From positions 1-64,000 of the forward strand of contig JAAYMN010000060.1 in the NCBI GenBank assembly GCA_012521345.1: a stretch of DNA of 64,000 nucleotides, given 5' to 3'. The notes under the pieces are model-generated. The model saw nothing but the letters and a program-made list of their open reading frames with translations, did no database searches and was not told the DNA's origin. The stretch is from Bacillota bacterium. GTDB lineage: Bacteria > Bacillota > Dethiobacteria > Dethiobacterales > Dethiobacteraceae. A program made the position numbers and the translations under genes. This document shows, in pieces, positions 33,956 to 42,721 of the stretch (its first letter is position 1; every line of letters begins with the position of its first letter).

Positions 33956-35338
33956 CTAGGGGGAGAACCCGGGAATTTTGTCCTCCAGGAACGCAAGTAC
34001 TTCACCGGTTCCATTGATCATGATGAAGCCCTGCCTGGTGTAGATGACAAGAAAGGGCGGTTGCCGGGGGTTTAAATAGAGCTTGCCCCGCCCGTAGCCT
34101 TCCACGTCAAATGTTCCTTTACGCAGGTTATCCATGCCGGTGCCCACGATTCTCCTTGCAGCGGGCAGCTCGGGCAAAAGTTCCACGGATTCTATTTCCT
34201 GGGCCATAATTTTTGCTATTTCCGACAAATGGGTGATGACAATTGCCGATTCAGTGGCCTCAATGCGCAGGGGGGTAAATTCTTCGGCCATTACCCAGAG
34301 CGGAAGCACCGGTACTGACAGGAGGCAGAGCAGGGCAAAGGCCATGGTGATTTTGCCCGCCGGACGTGCCAGGTTTACAGTCATGCCGATCCCCACACGG
34401 TTGCTGACCAGCGACTTTTGGTCGTTCGGGTTATAGTAAAACATGCCGTTGATCCAATAGCGGTCCTCGTCCGTGTAGAGCGGCGCGGGGCTGGCTGCCG
34501 CCAGTTTGTGCTGCATGTTGCGTGTGGCAAATTCCGCCTTTAAGACAGTCCAGAGAATGGCGACTGTATAAAGGGCAGTGGCAAGCAGGAAGACAAAAAA
34601 GACGGTCCGGCCGGTTACACTCAGCCACAGTATGACGGTATATAGCGCATTGATCCAGGCGGCGGAGAGCCAAAAGCGTGTCCAGTTTACCCTCCTGATC
34701 CTGGTTAGGACCAGGTTGTATTCACTGTCTTCGGCAATTATCTCTGTCCGCTGCCGTGAAACAAGACGGTAGAGGGTAAAAAACAGCACGGTGACAAGCA
34801 GCAGCGTGGCACAGAAAGCAAGGATGGAGAAGTGTGTTTGCGAAAGTCCCGCCGTCAACTCATAAGCAAGGGGGAAGGCGCTGACAAGCAGGGCAGGGAT
34901 GACCGGCCACACTTTGGCCTGCACATCATTTGCGGCTAAAGCTTTCAGGTCGACAAGTATTTTCTGACTGCTGCCGGCTTCCCAGTTCCTTTCCTGCTTC
35001 AGGGCTTTCAGCTTCCGGTGGTATTTTGTATACGGTATGAAAGGTATGATAATTGCCAGAAGCAGCCAGTAAAACAGGATAAACATGACGACCGATATGC
35101 TGTCGGCAAAGAAGACAAGGAAGGGAGGAAAGGCCAAAAGCAGGACGGCTTTGCCCAAGGCGCGCTTAAACTGTTGACAGGCTGCTTTGAGCTCCGGGTC
35201 ATCCAGCGCGGGGTATGGCAGTGTTACGCCAAGAACAATATTTTTTCTGGGCTTGGTTTCATTCATGAGCAGGAAATACATAATGGGCAGGACGGGATAC
35301 AATAGCACCAGTAAAAAGATTTTGATAAAAATGTTCAT
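33956..35338 (-). CDS. DUF5808-like membrane protein with C-terminal PH-like domain
   Basis: A 460-residue membrane protein in an operon with a GntR regulator. Hydrophobic segments lie at about 3-24, 62-80, 85-100, 145-163, 170-192, 222-240, 244-265 and 335-353. The cytosolic stretch YWINGMFYYNPND followed by a GxGxTxNxA run matches the DUF5808 signature. The last 100 residues resemble a bacterial PH domain, as in other proteins paired with YtrA-like regulators. Function unknown; an envelope stress role is guessed from the family context. The ATG overlaps the gntR stop, with GGAGGAAG upstream. Confidence 0.75.
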   Translation of the reverse strand: MNIFIKIFLLVLLYPVLPIMYFLLMNETKPRKNIVLGVTLPYPALDDPELKAACQQFKRALGKAVLLLAFPPFLVFFADSISVVMFILFYWLLLAIIIPFIPYTKYHRKLKALKQERNWEAGSSQKILVDLKALAANDVQAKVWPVIPALLVSAFPLAYELTAGLSQTHFSILAFCATLLLVTVLFFTLYRLVSRQRTEIIAEDSEYNLVLTRIRRVNWTRFWLSAAWINALYTVILWLSVTGRTVFFVFLLATALYTVAILWTVLKAEFATRNMQHKLAAASPAPLYTDEDRYWINGMFYYNPNDQKSLVSNRVGIGMTVNLARPAGKITMAFALLCLLSVPVLPLWVMAEEFTPLRIEATESAIVITHLSEIAKIMAQEIESVELLPELPAARRIVGTGMDNLRKGTFDVEGYGRGKLYLNPRQPPFLVIYTRQGFIMINGTGEVLAFLEDKIPGFSP

Positions 35339-35715
35339 TTTTCTTCCTCCATTCCTTCAAGCAGGCGGTTAAACAATTCCCGCATCTCCGCTTTGCTGAT
35401 GCCCTTTACTTTTGCTTCTGAAACAATAAGCTCCAGTTCTTTACTCAGCCTGGCCAGCACATCTGCTTTGCTGTCGCGGGAAAGACTGACAAAGGCGCCG
35501 CTGCGCCGGTCAATGGAGATTATTCCTTCCTCCTTTAACAACTGGTAAGCTTTGTTTACAGTCATCATGTTAACCCCGGCCTCATTGGCCAGGGTCCGGA
35601 TTGCAGGCAGCTTTTCCCCGGGCTTCAGCTTTCCCCCGGCGATGGCCAGCAGTACCTGGTTCCTGATTTGGAGGTAGATTGGTGTTTCACTGGAAAAATC
35701 CAGGGATAATATCAT
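35335..35715 (-). CDS. GntR-family regulator, YtrA subfamily
   Basis: A 126-residue repressor: a winged helix in residues 10-75 (PIYLQIRNQVLLAI, PAIRTLANEAGVNMMTVNKAYQLL) and a short helical dimerisation tail, the layout of YtrA. The start ATG has GGGGAGTGA upstream on the minus strand. A perfect 10-bp inverted repeat lies 14 bases beyond the start and covers a TATAAT, so it most likely represses its own operon. The ligand is unknown. It is coupled to the DUF5808-like gene by a four-base overlap. Confidence 0.9.
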   Translation of the reverse strand: MILSLDFSSETPIYLQIRNQVLLAIAGGKLKPGEKLPAIRTLANEAGVNMMTVNKAYQLLKEEGIISIDRRSGAFVSLSRDSKADVLARLSKELELIVSEAKVKGISKAEMRELFNRLLEGMEEEK

Positions 35716-35728
35716 GGCGAATCACTCC

Positions 35729-35753
35729 CCTGTATTATGCATTATAATACAGG
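35729..35753 (-). promoter_or_regulatory. GntR operator over the -10 element
   Basis: CCTGTATTAT (35729-35738) and ATAATACAGG (35744-35753) form a perfect 10-bp inverted repeat with a 5-nt centre. On the minus strand it includes TATAAT at 35746-35741. It is positioned for autorepression of the gntR operon. Confidence 0.75.
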
Positions 35754-35967
35754 TAATACATAAAAGAAAGCAGACGGCAAAAAAGTTGCAGATTTTTTCT
35801 CCGGCAAGTTATGTACAGGATAAACCCCGCCTGCAAGCACTTATTGTGGAAAGGCCTGCAAAAAAAAACGCAGGGGGCAGCATTTTGCCCGGATGGTTTT
35901 TGATATGCCAGGGGCGCCGGAACGTATTGACCCGCGTTCAGGCTGTGCAGAAAAAAGCAGTGAAAAC

Positions 35968-36008
35968 AACGCAGGACGGCAGTGTCACCTGCACTGCCGT
36001 CCTGCGTT
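35968..36008 (-). terminator. Terminator-like hairpin after the EamA gene
   Basis: AACGCAGGACGGCAGTG (35968-35984) pairs perfectly over 17 bp with 35992-36008, around a TCACCTG loop. On the minus strand it is followed by GTTTT. It lies in the 320-base interval between gntR and eamA, which holds nothing else apart from the GntR operator. Confidence 0.8.
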
Positions 36009-36036
36009 GCGGGATAAAACGCGCTCTCAGCCGGAA

Positions 36037-36918
36037 TCAGGCTGCCGTACCCGTCTTTTGTGCCTGCCTGCGTTCATTAAGCAGGCTGCGTATGGTGACG
36101 GCGCCAAGGACAAGCAGGCCGCCTGCGATTGTCTTTGGTCCCGGCACCTCCGCATAGAACAGCATTACCCAGACGGGATTGAGGATCGGCTCAATCACGG
36201 GGATCAGTATGGCGTCCAGGGCGGAAACATGCTTGACGGCAAGGCAAAAAAGCAGGTAGGGGATGCCCAGTTGAAAAACTCCCAGGGCAAGCAGGGCCAG
36301 CCATCCGGCCGTATCCAGTGCGGGCTGCTGCAAAAGAAATGGCAGCGCAACAAGAAAGGTCAGCAGGTTGCCGCAGAGGACGGATTCCAGCGGGGAGCCG
36401 TCTTTTTGTTTGCGCAAAAAAAGCGCCATGGCGCCAAAACTGACGCCGCTCAGGATGCCGCAAAGGTTGCCCAAGGCCTTGCCCGGCGTCAGGCTGTCAA
36501 GGAAAAAGAGCACCATCCCGCCCATGACAACCGCCACGGTGAGCCAGTCTGCGCTGGTTGTGCGCTCCTGCAGGAACCAGGCGCTAAAGAGGGCGACATA
36601 GATGGGCGCCGTATACTGCAGCAGGATGGCGGTAGCCGCCGTTGTCAGCTTGGTGGCCGCCACCAGGGTGGTGACCGTGCAGGCATAGGCAAGGGCGGCG
36701 CCCCACTGGGCCGGGGAGCCGTTCCAGCGCGGCCGCCCGATGGCGGCCGCAAAAATGGCGGCGGCAATGGCGCTGCGCCCGCCGGCAATGGCCAGGGGGT
36801 GCCAGGGAATGAGCTTGATCAGGATTCCTGCGCTGCTCCAGAGCAGGGCGGCAATAACGAGCAGTGCTGCAGCCTGCCCGCGGCTTAGTTTTTTATCTGT
36901 CAGACCGTGTCTCAACAT
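36037..36918 (-). CDS. EamA/DMT superfamily metabolite transporter
   Basis: Ten-helix drug/metabolite transporter of about 293 residues, made of two five-helix EamA repeats (about 20-145 and 155-283). The conserved LLWSSAGILIK near helix 1 and the P-x-x-x-x-L segment APIYVALFSAWFL are visible. Such proteins export amino acids, purines or other metabolites; the substrate is unknown. The start is uncertain: ATG 36918 has AGGTG only three bases upstream, GTG 36924 overlaps that site, and TTG 36915 has better spacing. The gene is monocistronic. Confidence 0.85.
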   Translation of the reverse strand: MLRHGLTDKKLSRGQAAALLVIAALLWSSAGILIKLIPWHPLAIAGGRSAIAAAIFAAAIGRPRWNGSPAQWGAALAYACTVTTLVAATKLTTAATAILLQYTAPIYVALFSAWFLQERTTSADWLTVAVVMGGMVLFFLDSLTPGKALGNLCGILSGVSFGAMALFLRKQKDGSPLESVLCGNLLTFLVALPFLLQQPALDTAGWLALLALGVFQLGIPYLLFCLAVKHVSALDAILIPVIEPILNPVWVMLFYAEVPGPKTIAGGLLVLGAVTIRSLLNERRQAQKTGTAA

Positions 36919-36972
36919 CCACACCTGTTTCGGCTGTTTTTTCTTGTACTAAAATCTTCCGGGCAGTCGTGA

Positions 36973-36978
36973 TATAAT
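36973..36978 (+). promoter_or_regulatory. -10 element before solitary DNA methyltransferase
   Basis: TATAAT at 36973-36978, in an AT-rich patch about 40 bases before the gene. No convincing -35 is visible. Confidence 0.4.
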
Positions 36979-37012
36979 TATACCATATACGGAAGGGGTG
37001 ACAACCGGAAAG

Positions 37013-38155
37013 ATGGACGGGGAAAATGCTTACCTGGCAATTGTTCTGCCGCGGGCGGCAACCGCGGCAGACTGCCAGACAGTGGCCGCCTTCAACCGTT
37101 TTTTCCCGCCCGGCGATGTTTATGCCCGGGCGGAAGAAGGCAAGGTTGTCATTTGCCTGAAACAGCTTGATTTCCGGAGGCTGGAGGAGTTTGCCGCCGC
37201 CCGGCCGGATGAACTGGCGCAGGAGATTTTTCGCCGCATCAGCGACATAAAGAGTTACAATATCCGGGGCGGCAAGCGGATCTATGCCAATTACGGCGCG
37301 GAACGCAAGGTTAGGCAGCGCAAGCTGAAAGAGGAAAAGCGGGACAAGGTTTTTTATGCCCGGGGACATAATTTTGCCCCTGAGAATAACGCTGTGCCTC
37401 CTGCTTACGCAAACAGGATTATCTGCGGCGACAGCCTGAAAATCCTGCAGGCTTTGCCGGACAACTGCGTCGATTTGATTTTTACCTCGCCCCCTTACAA
37501 TTTCGGTCTGGAGTATGCGGAGCAGGATGACGACCATTACTGGCAGGATTACTTTGACAAGCTTTTTGCCGTTTTCGATCAGTGTATCCGGGTGCTGAAA
37601 TTCGGCGGCCGCATTGCCGTCAATGTACAGCCCCTCTTTTCCGACTACATTCCCACCCACCACCTGCTCAGCAATTATTTCCTCGGTAAAAAGCTGCTCT
37701 GGAAAGGCGAGATCCTCTGGGAGAAAAACAATTACAATTGCAAATATACCGCCTGGGGCTCCTGGAAAAGCCCGGCCAGCCCTTATTTAAAATATACCTG
37801 GGAGTTCATTGAAATCTTTTGCAAGGGCAGCCTGAAAAAAGTGGGGGCAAAAGAAAACGCCGACATTACAGCCGAGGAATTTAAAAACTGGGTGACGGCA
37901 AAATGGTCAATTGCGCCTGAACACAAAATGCAGGCTTACGGCCACCCTGCCGTGTTCCCGGAGGAACTGGCCCGCAGGATAATAAAACTTTTCAGCTTCC
38001 GGGGCGATTTCGTGCTGGACCCCTTTAACGGTACGGGTACCACCACCGCCGTGGCGCAGCGGCTGGGGCGAAAGTTTTTGGGTATTGATATTGCGGAAAA
38101 GTACTGTGAGATAGCACGTGCCCGCCTTGCCGGCAGCGGCGAAGGAGAGGATTGA
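37013..38155 (+). CDS. Solitary site-specific DNA methyltransferase (beta class, N4-cytosine or N6-adenine)
   Basis: A 380-residue DNA methyltransferase. The catalytic motif IV is TSPPYN (about 157-162) and precedes the SAM-binding motif I DPFNGTGTTT (about 336-345), an order that marks the beta class. S/T-PPY is seen in N4-cytosine enzymes as well as some adenine enzymes, so the base is not fixed. About 135 N-terminal residues have no motif I recognise and could be a DNA-recognition or partner domain. No restriction gene lies beside it. ATG 37013 is preferred to the GTG at 36998, which overlaps GGAAGGGG, although spacing is long. Confidence 0.85.
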   Translation: MDGENAYLAIVLPRAATAADCQTVAAFNRFFPPGDVYARAEEGKVVICLKQLDFRRLEEFAAARPDELAQEIFRRISDIKSYNIRGGKRIYANYGAERKVRQRKLKEEKRDKVFYARGHNFAPENNAVPPAYANRIICGDSLKILQALPDNCVDLIFTSPPYNFGLEYAEQDDDHYWQDYFDKLFAVFDQCIRVLKFGGRIAVNVQPLFSDYIPTHHLLSNYFLGKKLLWKGEILWEKNNYNCKYTAWGSWKSPASPYLKYTWEFIEIFCKGSLKKVGAKENADITAEEFKNWVTAKWSIAPEHKMQAYGHPAVFPEELARRIIKLFSFRGDFVLDPFNGTGTTTAVAQRLGRKFLGIDIAEKYCEIARARLAGSGEGED

Positions 38156-38167
38156 CGGACAAAGAGA

Positions 38168-38193
38168 GGGAGCACACTGTACAGTGTGCTCCC
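38168..38193. terminator. 26-bp perfect palindrome, bidirectional terminator
   Basis: GGGAGCACACTGT (38168-38180) followed directly by its reverse complement (38181-38193). It lies between the converging methyltransferase and glnQ-like genes. No long T tract flanks it, so termination is likely but not certain. Confidence 0.65.
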
Positions 38194-38196
38194 CGC

Positions 38197-38958
38197 TTAA
38201 TGTTCGAAACGGTTCAGGAAAGCCTTTGTCCGCTCGTTTTGCGGGTTGTCAAGCACCGCTGCGGGAGGTCCTTCCTCGACGATGACCCCTTCATTCAAAA
38301 AGATGACGTGGTCGGCCACATCCCGGGCAAACCCCATTTCATGGGTGACAATCACCATTGTCATCTTTTCTTCCGCCAACTGGCGGATAACTTTCAGTAT
38401 TTCGCCCGTCAATTCCGGGTCCAGGGCGGAGGTGGGTTCATCAAAAAAGAGAATTTTCGGCTTGAGCGCCAGCGCCCGGGCTATGGAAACACGCTGCTGC
38501 TGGCCGCCGGAAAGCTGGTAGGGGTAGGCGTTTTCCTTGTCGGAAAGTCCCATTTTGGCAAGCAGTTCCCGGCCGATGGCCAGCGCTTCCTCCCTGTCTT
38601 TTTTCTGGACAGTAATCAGGGCGTCGGTAACATTTTTTATGACGGAAAAATGGGGGAAGAGATTGAAGTTTTGAAATACCAGGCCGACGTAGTGCCGGAT
38701 TCTGCGCAGGTCTGCCGGGTGCGCATAAACAGCCTTTCCTTCCGGACCGGTTGTTGCAGCCTTTTCACCAAGATAAATCAATTCGCCGCTGTCAATCGTC
38801 TCCAGGAAGGTGGCGCAGCGTAAAAGTGTGGATTTGCCCGAACCGGAAGGGCCGATGACGGCTACTACCTGCCCTTCATTTACTTCCAGGGAAACACCGC
38901 TCAGCACTTCCAGGCTGTCAAAACTCTTTCGCAAGTTTTTTATCTCCAGGATTTTCAT
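38197..38958 (-). CDS. glnQ: Polar amino-acid ABC transporter ATP-binding protein
   Basis: Cytosolic ATPase of 253 residues of the PAAT family. Walker A is GPSGSGKST (about 34-42), signature LSGGQQQRVSIARAL, Walker B ILFFDEPTSALD, and switch His in VIVTHEM. Length is standard. It is the last gene of a three-gene minus-strand operon, eight bases after the permease. The symbol denotes the family; glutamine, cystine or another polar amino acid could be the ligand. Its stop is followed by a perfect palindrome. Confidence 0.92.
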   Translation of the reverse strand: MKILEIKNLRKSFDSLEVLSGVSLEVNEGQVVAVIGPSGSGKSTLLRCATFLETIDSGELIYLGEKAATTGPEGKAVYAHPADLRRIRHYVGLVFQNFNLFPHFSVIKNVTDALITVQKKDREEALAIGRELLAKMGLSDKENAYPYQLSGGQQQRVSIARALALKPKILFFDEPTSALDPELTGEILKVIRQLAEEKMTMVIVTHEMGFARDVADHVIFLNEGVIVEEGPPAAVLDNPQNERTKAFLNRFEH

Positions 38959-38966
38959 TTTTTCAC

Positions 38967-39617
38967 CTACTGGTAGTAACTTAAGCGCTTTTCCACCGCT
39001 TCCGTGGCAAAAGCAACGACAGAATTGAAAAGGTAATAAAAAACCCCGGCGACAATAAAGGGCAGCATATTGCTCTGCGCCGCCGCAATGGCCTTGGCGG
39101 TTGTAAACATTTCGCCGACGGAAATGGCAAACGCAAGCGACGTGTCCTTGACCAGGGTTATAACTTCATTGGTCACGGCGGGCAGGATGCGTCTTACCAC
39201 CTGGGGGAAAATGATGCGCACAAAAGTCTGAGTTTTATTGTAGCCGAGCACTTGGGCCGCTTCATACTGTCCTGCCGGCATGGACAGTATGCCCCCGCGG
39301 TAAATTTCGGCGAAATAAGCTGCATAGTTCAGGGAAAAACCGATAATGGTGGCAACAAAGCGGTAGCTGTATCCGAGAGGAATGCGAAAAAGATAATAAG
39401 GCCCGAAGTAAACAACCATCAATTGCAGAACCAGCGGTGTGCCGCGCATAATGGAAATGTAAAACTTGACAATATTGCGGAGCAGAAAGTTTTTAGACAT
39501 GCGGCCGAAAGCCACCAGCAGGCCGAGGGGCAGGGAAAAGAGCAGTGTCAGGGCAAAAATGGCTATGGCCACAAGCAAGCCCTCGGCCAGCTTTACAACC
39601 AGCAAAGAAAATGCCAT
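38967..39617 (-). CDS. Polar amino-acid ABC transporter permease
   Basis: Membrane subunit of 216 residues with about five helices. The ATPase-contact loop shows AAQVLGYNKTQTFVRIIFPQ, the EAA motif of HisM/GlnP-like permeases. The start ATG has GGAGGTAGC upstream. It lies between the binding-protein gene and the ATPase. A stable hairpin separates it from the binding-protein gene and probably lets more binding protein than permease be made. Confidence 0.92.
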   Translation of the reverse strand: MAFSLLVVKLAEGLLVAIAIFALTLLFSLPLGLLVAFGRMSKNFLLRNIVKFYISIMRGTPLVLQLMVVYFGPYYLFRIPLGYSYRFVATIIGFSLNYAAYFAEIYRGGILSMPAGQYEAAQVLGYNKTQTFVRIIFPQVVRRILPAVTNEVITLVKDTSLAFAISVGEMFTTAKAIAAAQSNMLPFIVAGVFYYLFNSVVAFATEAVEKRLSYYQ

Positions 39618-39645
39618 GGAAGCTACCTCCGTAAATCACTTACGT

Positions 39646-39683
39646 GCAAAGAAAGGGCCATCTTGGGACAGCCCTTTCTTTGC
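39646..39683 (-). promoter_or_regulatory. Intercistronic hairpin between binding protein and permease genes
   Basis: GCAAAGAAAGGGC (39646-39658) pairs perfectly with GCCCTTTCTTTGC (39671-39683). No T tract follows on the minus strand, so an RNA stabiliser or partial attenuator is more likely than a full terminator. Confidence 0.7.
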
Positions 39684-39700
39684 CGTATCCGCCGTCAAAC

Positions 39701-40474
39701 CTATTTTTTCCCCAGGGTTGTAATGTCTTTGCCGAAATATTCTTGAGATATTTTTGCCATTGTCCCGTCGGCTGCCATTTCTTCCAGTTTTTCCTGGACT
39801 TTATCCCTCAGTTCTGTATTGCCCAGTAAAAAGCCCACACCATATTGCTCGGAGGCTATCGATTCTTCCAGCACCTTGTAACTGGCGCCTCTTTTCTGAA
39901 TCTTGTAGTTGGCTACAATTTCATCCATGGCCACTGCATCAACGGCTCCCGCTTCCAGGTCCATGAGAGCGGTTTCGTAATTATCCGTCGTCACCAATTC
40001 TTTAAAGGTGCTTGTCAGCTCCGGCTGGTCCTCAAGGGCATACTGCGCGCTGGAGTCAATCTGGACAGCCACCACTTTGCCTGCCAGGTCGGCCAGCGAA
40101 TTTATGTCTGAGTCTTTGCGGACCACAATGACCTGTTCATTGTCCATGTATGGCTCCGTCCAGGTATAGAGTTCCTCACGGCCGTTCATGGTAAAACCGT
40201 TCCAGATGCAGTCAATATTGCCCGATTTCAGTTCTTCGTCTTTTGCATCCCAGGCAATGGGCTGCAGAACCAGTTCCATGTTCAGGCGCTTGGCAACTTC
40301 GGCTGCCAGGTCCAGGTCAAAACCTGTGTACTTGCCGTCGTCACCCACAAAACCCATGGGTGGAAAGTTCTGGTCAAAACCGACAGTAAACGTGCCTTCT
40401 TTCTTTTTGCCGCAGCCGCTCAGTCCGGCGGCCAGAAAAAGAGCTGCCAACAATACTGCAAATACTTTTTTCAT
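39701..40474 (-). CDS. Polar amino-acid ABC transporter substrate-binding lipoprotein
   Basis: Extracytoplasmic binding lipoprotein of 257 residues. The signal peptide ends in lipobox LSGC, so Cys20 should be lipidated. The SBP family 3 fold follows: FTVGFDQNFPPMGF, the YTGFDLDLA segment, an RKDSD hinge and the VDAVAMDE ligand loop. It is the first gene of the operon, behind AAGGGGGAG. The ligand class is polar amino acids; the exact one cannot be read from motifs. Confidence 0.93.
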   Translation of the reverse strand: MKKVFAVLLAALFLAAGLSGCGKKKEGTFTVGFDQNFPPMGFVGDDGKYTGFDLDLAAEVAKRLNMELVLQPIAWDAKDEELKSGNIDCIWNGFTMNGREELYTWTEPYMDNEQVIVVRKDSDINSLADLAGKVVAVQIDSSAQYALEDQPELTSTFKELVTTDNYETALMDLEAGAVDAVAMDEIVANYKIQKRGASYKVLEESIASEQYGVGFLLGNTELRDKVQEKLEEMAADGTMAKISQEYFGKDITTLGKK

Positions 40475-40570
40475 TCTTTGAAACTCCCCCTTCTTTTGCA
40501 GTTTTCCTCCGTTACTATGCTAACACGTTAATACATTAAAGTAAATAGCCACTTTTCCCGTATATGGGCC

Positions 40571-40601
40571 GGAAAAAAACCGCACCGCCGAAACGGTGCG
40601 G
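40571..40601 (-). terminator. Intrinsic terminator after the formate/nitrite channel gene
   Basis: CCGCACCG (40580-40587) pairs with CGGTGCGG (40594-40601). On the minus strand a T7 run follows (complement of 40573-40579). Confidence 0.88.
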
Positions 40602-40620
40602 TTAAATAATGCAAAAGCAG

Positions 40621-41451
40621 TCAGCGTTCCTGGCGAACAGTGATTGACTCTTTTACACGGAGGATAGTAGTTCCCGTGTCTTTGACGGCATAAACACAAT
40701 GGTAAATAAAAGGAATGAAAACCGCCCCTCCCAGAAGGTTGCCGATCGTTACAGGGATCAGGTTCGCGGTCCAAATTTTTCCCCAGGTAATTTCTGCTCC
40801 CAGGAATTTGGCCAGCGGCAGGAAAAACATATTGGCAATAGAGTGTTCAAAGCCTGAGAAGACGAAAAGCATAATCGGGAACCAGATGGTAAACACCTTG
40901 CCTGCCATTTCCTTGGCTCCCGCCTGCATCCAGCAGGCAAGCACCACTAAAATGTTGCAGAAAATACCGCTGATGAGAGCCTGTGAAAAGGTCTGGCCCA
41001 GTTTTCCGGAAGCAATGGCTGCCGCTTTATCAATCATTGCTTCTGCGCCGTAAATACTGGTCTTTGATAACAACAGGGCCAGCAGGACTGAACCTGCGAA
41101 ATTGCCGACATAAACGATAATCCAGTTGCGTAAAAGCTGCAGGAAAGAGATGCGGCGATTGGCTACTGCCAGTGTCATTAAATTGTTGCCGGTAAAAAGT
41201 TCCGCCCCGGCGAGAATAACAAGCATCAGACCGACAGGGAAAACGGCCGCTCCGGCCAGCCTGGCCAGCCCCGGATCAAGATTTGCAATGTACGCGTTTG
41301 CCACGATGTTGCCGTGTCCGCCCAGACCGATGAACAAACCGCCAAGAATGCCGAGCAGAAATAATTTGACAGCCGGTGAAGTTCCTTTTTTAAAGCCGTT
41401 CTCAATCCATGCTTCACAGATCTTGCCGGGTGCAAGGCAGCTATTCTCCAT
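40621..41451 (-). CDS. Formate/nitrite transporter family channel
   Basis: Pentameric membrane channel of the FNT family, 276 residues with six helices. Family signatures visible are GGLFIGLGGHGNIVA (about 40-54), AELFTGNNLMTLA in the pore-loop region, and the SGFEHSIANMFF segment carrying the pore histidine. The protein may carry formate, nitrite, hydrosulfide or a short-chain acid. Start ATG 41451 follows AGAGGTGAAAG. The 350-base interval to the next plus gene holds only its promoter region, with AT-rich -10-like sites near 41506. Confidence 0.9.
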   Translation of the reverse strand: MENSCLAPGKICEAWIENGFKKGTSPAVKLFLLGILGGLFIGLGGHGNIVANAYIANLDPGLARLAGAAVFPVGLMLVILAGAELFTGNNLMTLAVANRRISFLQLLRNWIIVYVGNFAGSVLLALLLSKTSIYGAEAMIDKAAAIASGKLGQTFSQALISGIFCNILVVLACWMQAGAKEMAGKVFTIWFPIMLFVFSGFEHSIANMFFLPLAKFLGAEITWGKIWTANLIPVTIGNLLGGAVFIPFIYHCVYAVKDTGTTILRVKESITVRQER

Positions 41452-41804
41452 TTCTTTCACCTCTTGGTTTAGGATCAATTAGACTTGTATATACTAGTTC
41501 AACCAAAATTATACCATAAATTATGCCCCCTGCCAACACAGATGGCCATAATATGTGCAAAACTGAGGACAAACTCCTTCGGTGGCGGCTTCCACCCTGC
41601 CATCAACTCCAGCTTTTTACCGGCTCCGACGGCATTTCATGGCGGCAAATGGTCTCCGGGTGCAAAGGAAAGGAAAAAACTGCAGGATGTTGAATATGTA
41701 AAAGCAGTCCTTTTACTGTTATTTCATGCAGGCATGATGCGGAAGACTGCAGCCGGGAAAAGCTTGAGTCCCGGAATCAAGCCTGAAACAAGTGAGGTAG
41801 TAGC

Positions 41805-42665
41805 ATGGACAGGTGTGTTTTTTGCGAACTGAAGGGCAGCAGCCTCCTGTGTGAAAACGAACTGGCCAAGGCTTTTTATGATGCTTATCCCGTTAATGAA
41901 GGGCATACGCTGGTCGTGCCGAAAAGGCATGTGGCCACATTGTTTGAGGCCGGCGCCGATGAGCTGGCGGCTATCAACGAACTGATTTTCCGGGTCAGGG
42001 AGCTGCTGGACGAAAAATACCGGCCCGACGGCTACAATGTGGGGGTGAACGTAGGGGAAGCCGCGGGACAGTCCGTTTTCCACCTGCATTATCATGTCAT
42101 CCCCAGATACATCGGGGATGTGGAAAATCCGCGGGGCGGCATCCGGAAAATTAAAAAAAGCATAGTTCCTCATCCTCTGGAAGACCTGCGTGAGGAGCAT
42201 GCCGGCAAAAAAGGCCGGGACGCTGCTGCGGGAGCATTGGAGGGAAAAATGAAGACTTACCGTAAGGAACTGTGGTTTGAAGTTAAAACCAGGCGCGCGC
42301 TGATCAACATTACGGACCAGGTGGAGGCTTGCCTGCGGGAAAGCGGGATTAAGGAAGGCCTCCTGCTCTGCAATGCCATGCATATAACTTCCAGCGTCTT
42401 TATCAACGATGATGAACCGGGGCTGCACCGGGACTTTGAGCGCTTCCTGGAAAAGCTGGCACCCGAGAAGCCTTATGAGCAGTATGAGCACAACGGTTTT
42501 GAGGACAATGCCGACGCCCACCTGAAACGGACCATCGTGGGACGGGAAGTGGTTGTGGCCGTCACCGGAGGGAAGCTTGACTTCGGACCGTGGGAGCAGA
42601 TTTTCTACGGCGAGTTTGACGGCAAGCGCAGAAAAAGGGTGCTGGTTAAAATTATCGGTGTATAA
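41805..42665 (+). CDS. HIT hydrolase fused to YjbQ/UPF0047 domain
   Basis: A 286-residue fusion. Residues 1-140 are a HIT domain with CVFCEL zinc-type Cys pair at the start, the conserved [12 protein letters not shown], and the histidine triad HLHYHVIPR; such enzymes cleave nucleotide phosphoramidates or anhydrides. Residues about 150-286 match the UPF0047/YjbQ family, with the [12 protein letters not shown] and [13 protein letters not shown] motifs; some members can substitute for thiamine phosphate synthase. The ATG follows GTGAGGTAG. Both domains seem intact. I know these families mostly as separate proteins, so a coupled function is possible but undefined. Confidence 0.85.
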   Translation: MDRCVFCELKGSSLLCENELAKAFYDAYPVNEGHTLVVPKRHVATLFEAGADELAAINELIFRVRELLDEKYRPDGYNVGVNVGEAAGQSVFHLHYHVIPRYIGDVENPRGGIRKIKKSIVPHPLEDLREEHAGKKGRDAAAGALEGKMKTYRKELWFEVKTRRALINITDQVEACLRESGIKEGLLLCNAMHITSSVFINDDEPGLHRDFERFLEKLAPEKPYEQYEHNGFEDNADAHLKRTIVGREVVVAVTGGKLDFGPWEQIFYGEFDGKRRKRVLVKIIGV

Positions 42666-42698
42666 CATGCCTTTCGAAGCCTGGTGTCAGGCAGGAAA

Positions 42699-42721
42699 AA
42701 ACGCCCTGCGACGGGCGTTTA
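42699..42721. terminator. Terminator between HIT-YjbQ and VanY-like genes
   Basis: AAACGCCC (42699-42706) pairs with GGGCGTTT (42713-42720). It overlaps the stop codon of the converging minus-strand gene and can serve both. Confidence 0.78.

Noticed and set aside
35893-36888. Plus-strand open frame of 331 codons
   Set aside because: Antisense shadow of the EamA transporter; composition is Gly/Gln/Arg-rich with no fold-like pattern.
41485-41832. Plus-strand frame upstream of the HIT-YjbQ gene
   Set aside because: No ribosome site, no family features, and it ends inside the HIT gene in another frame.
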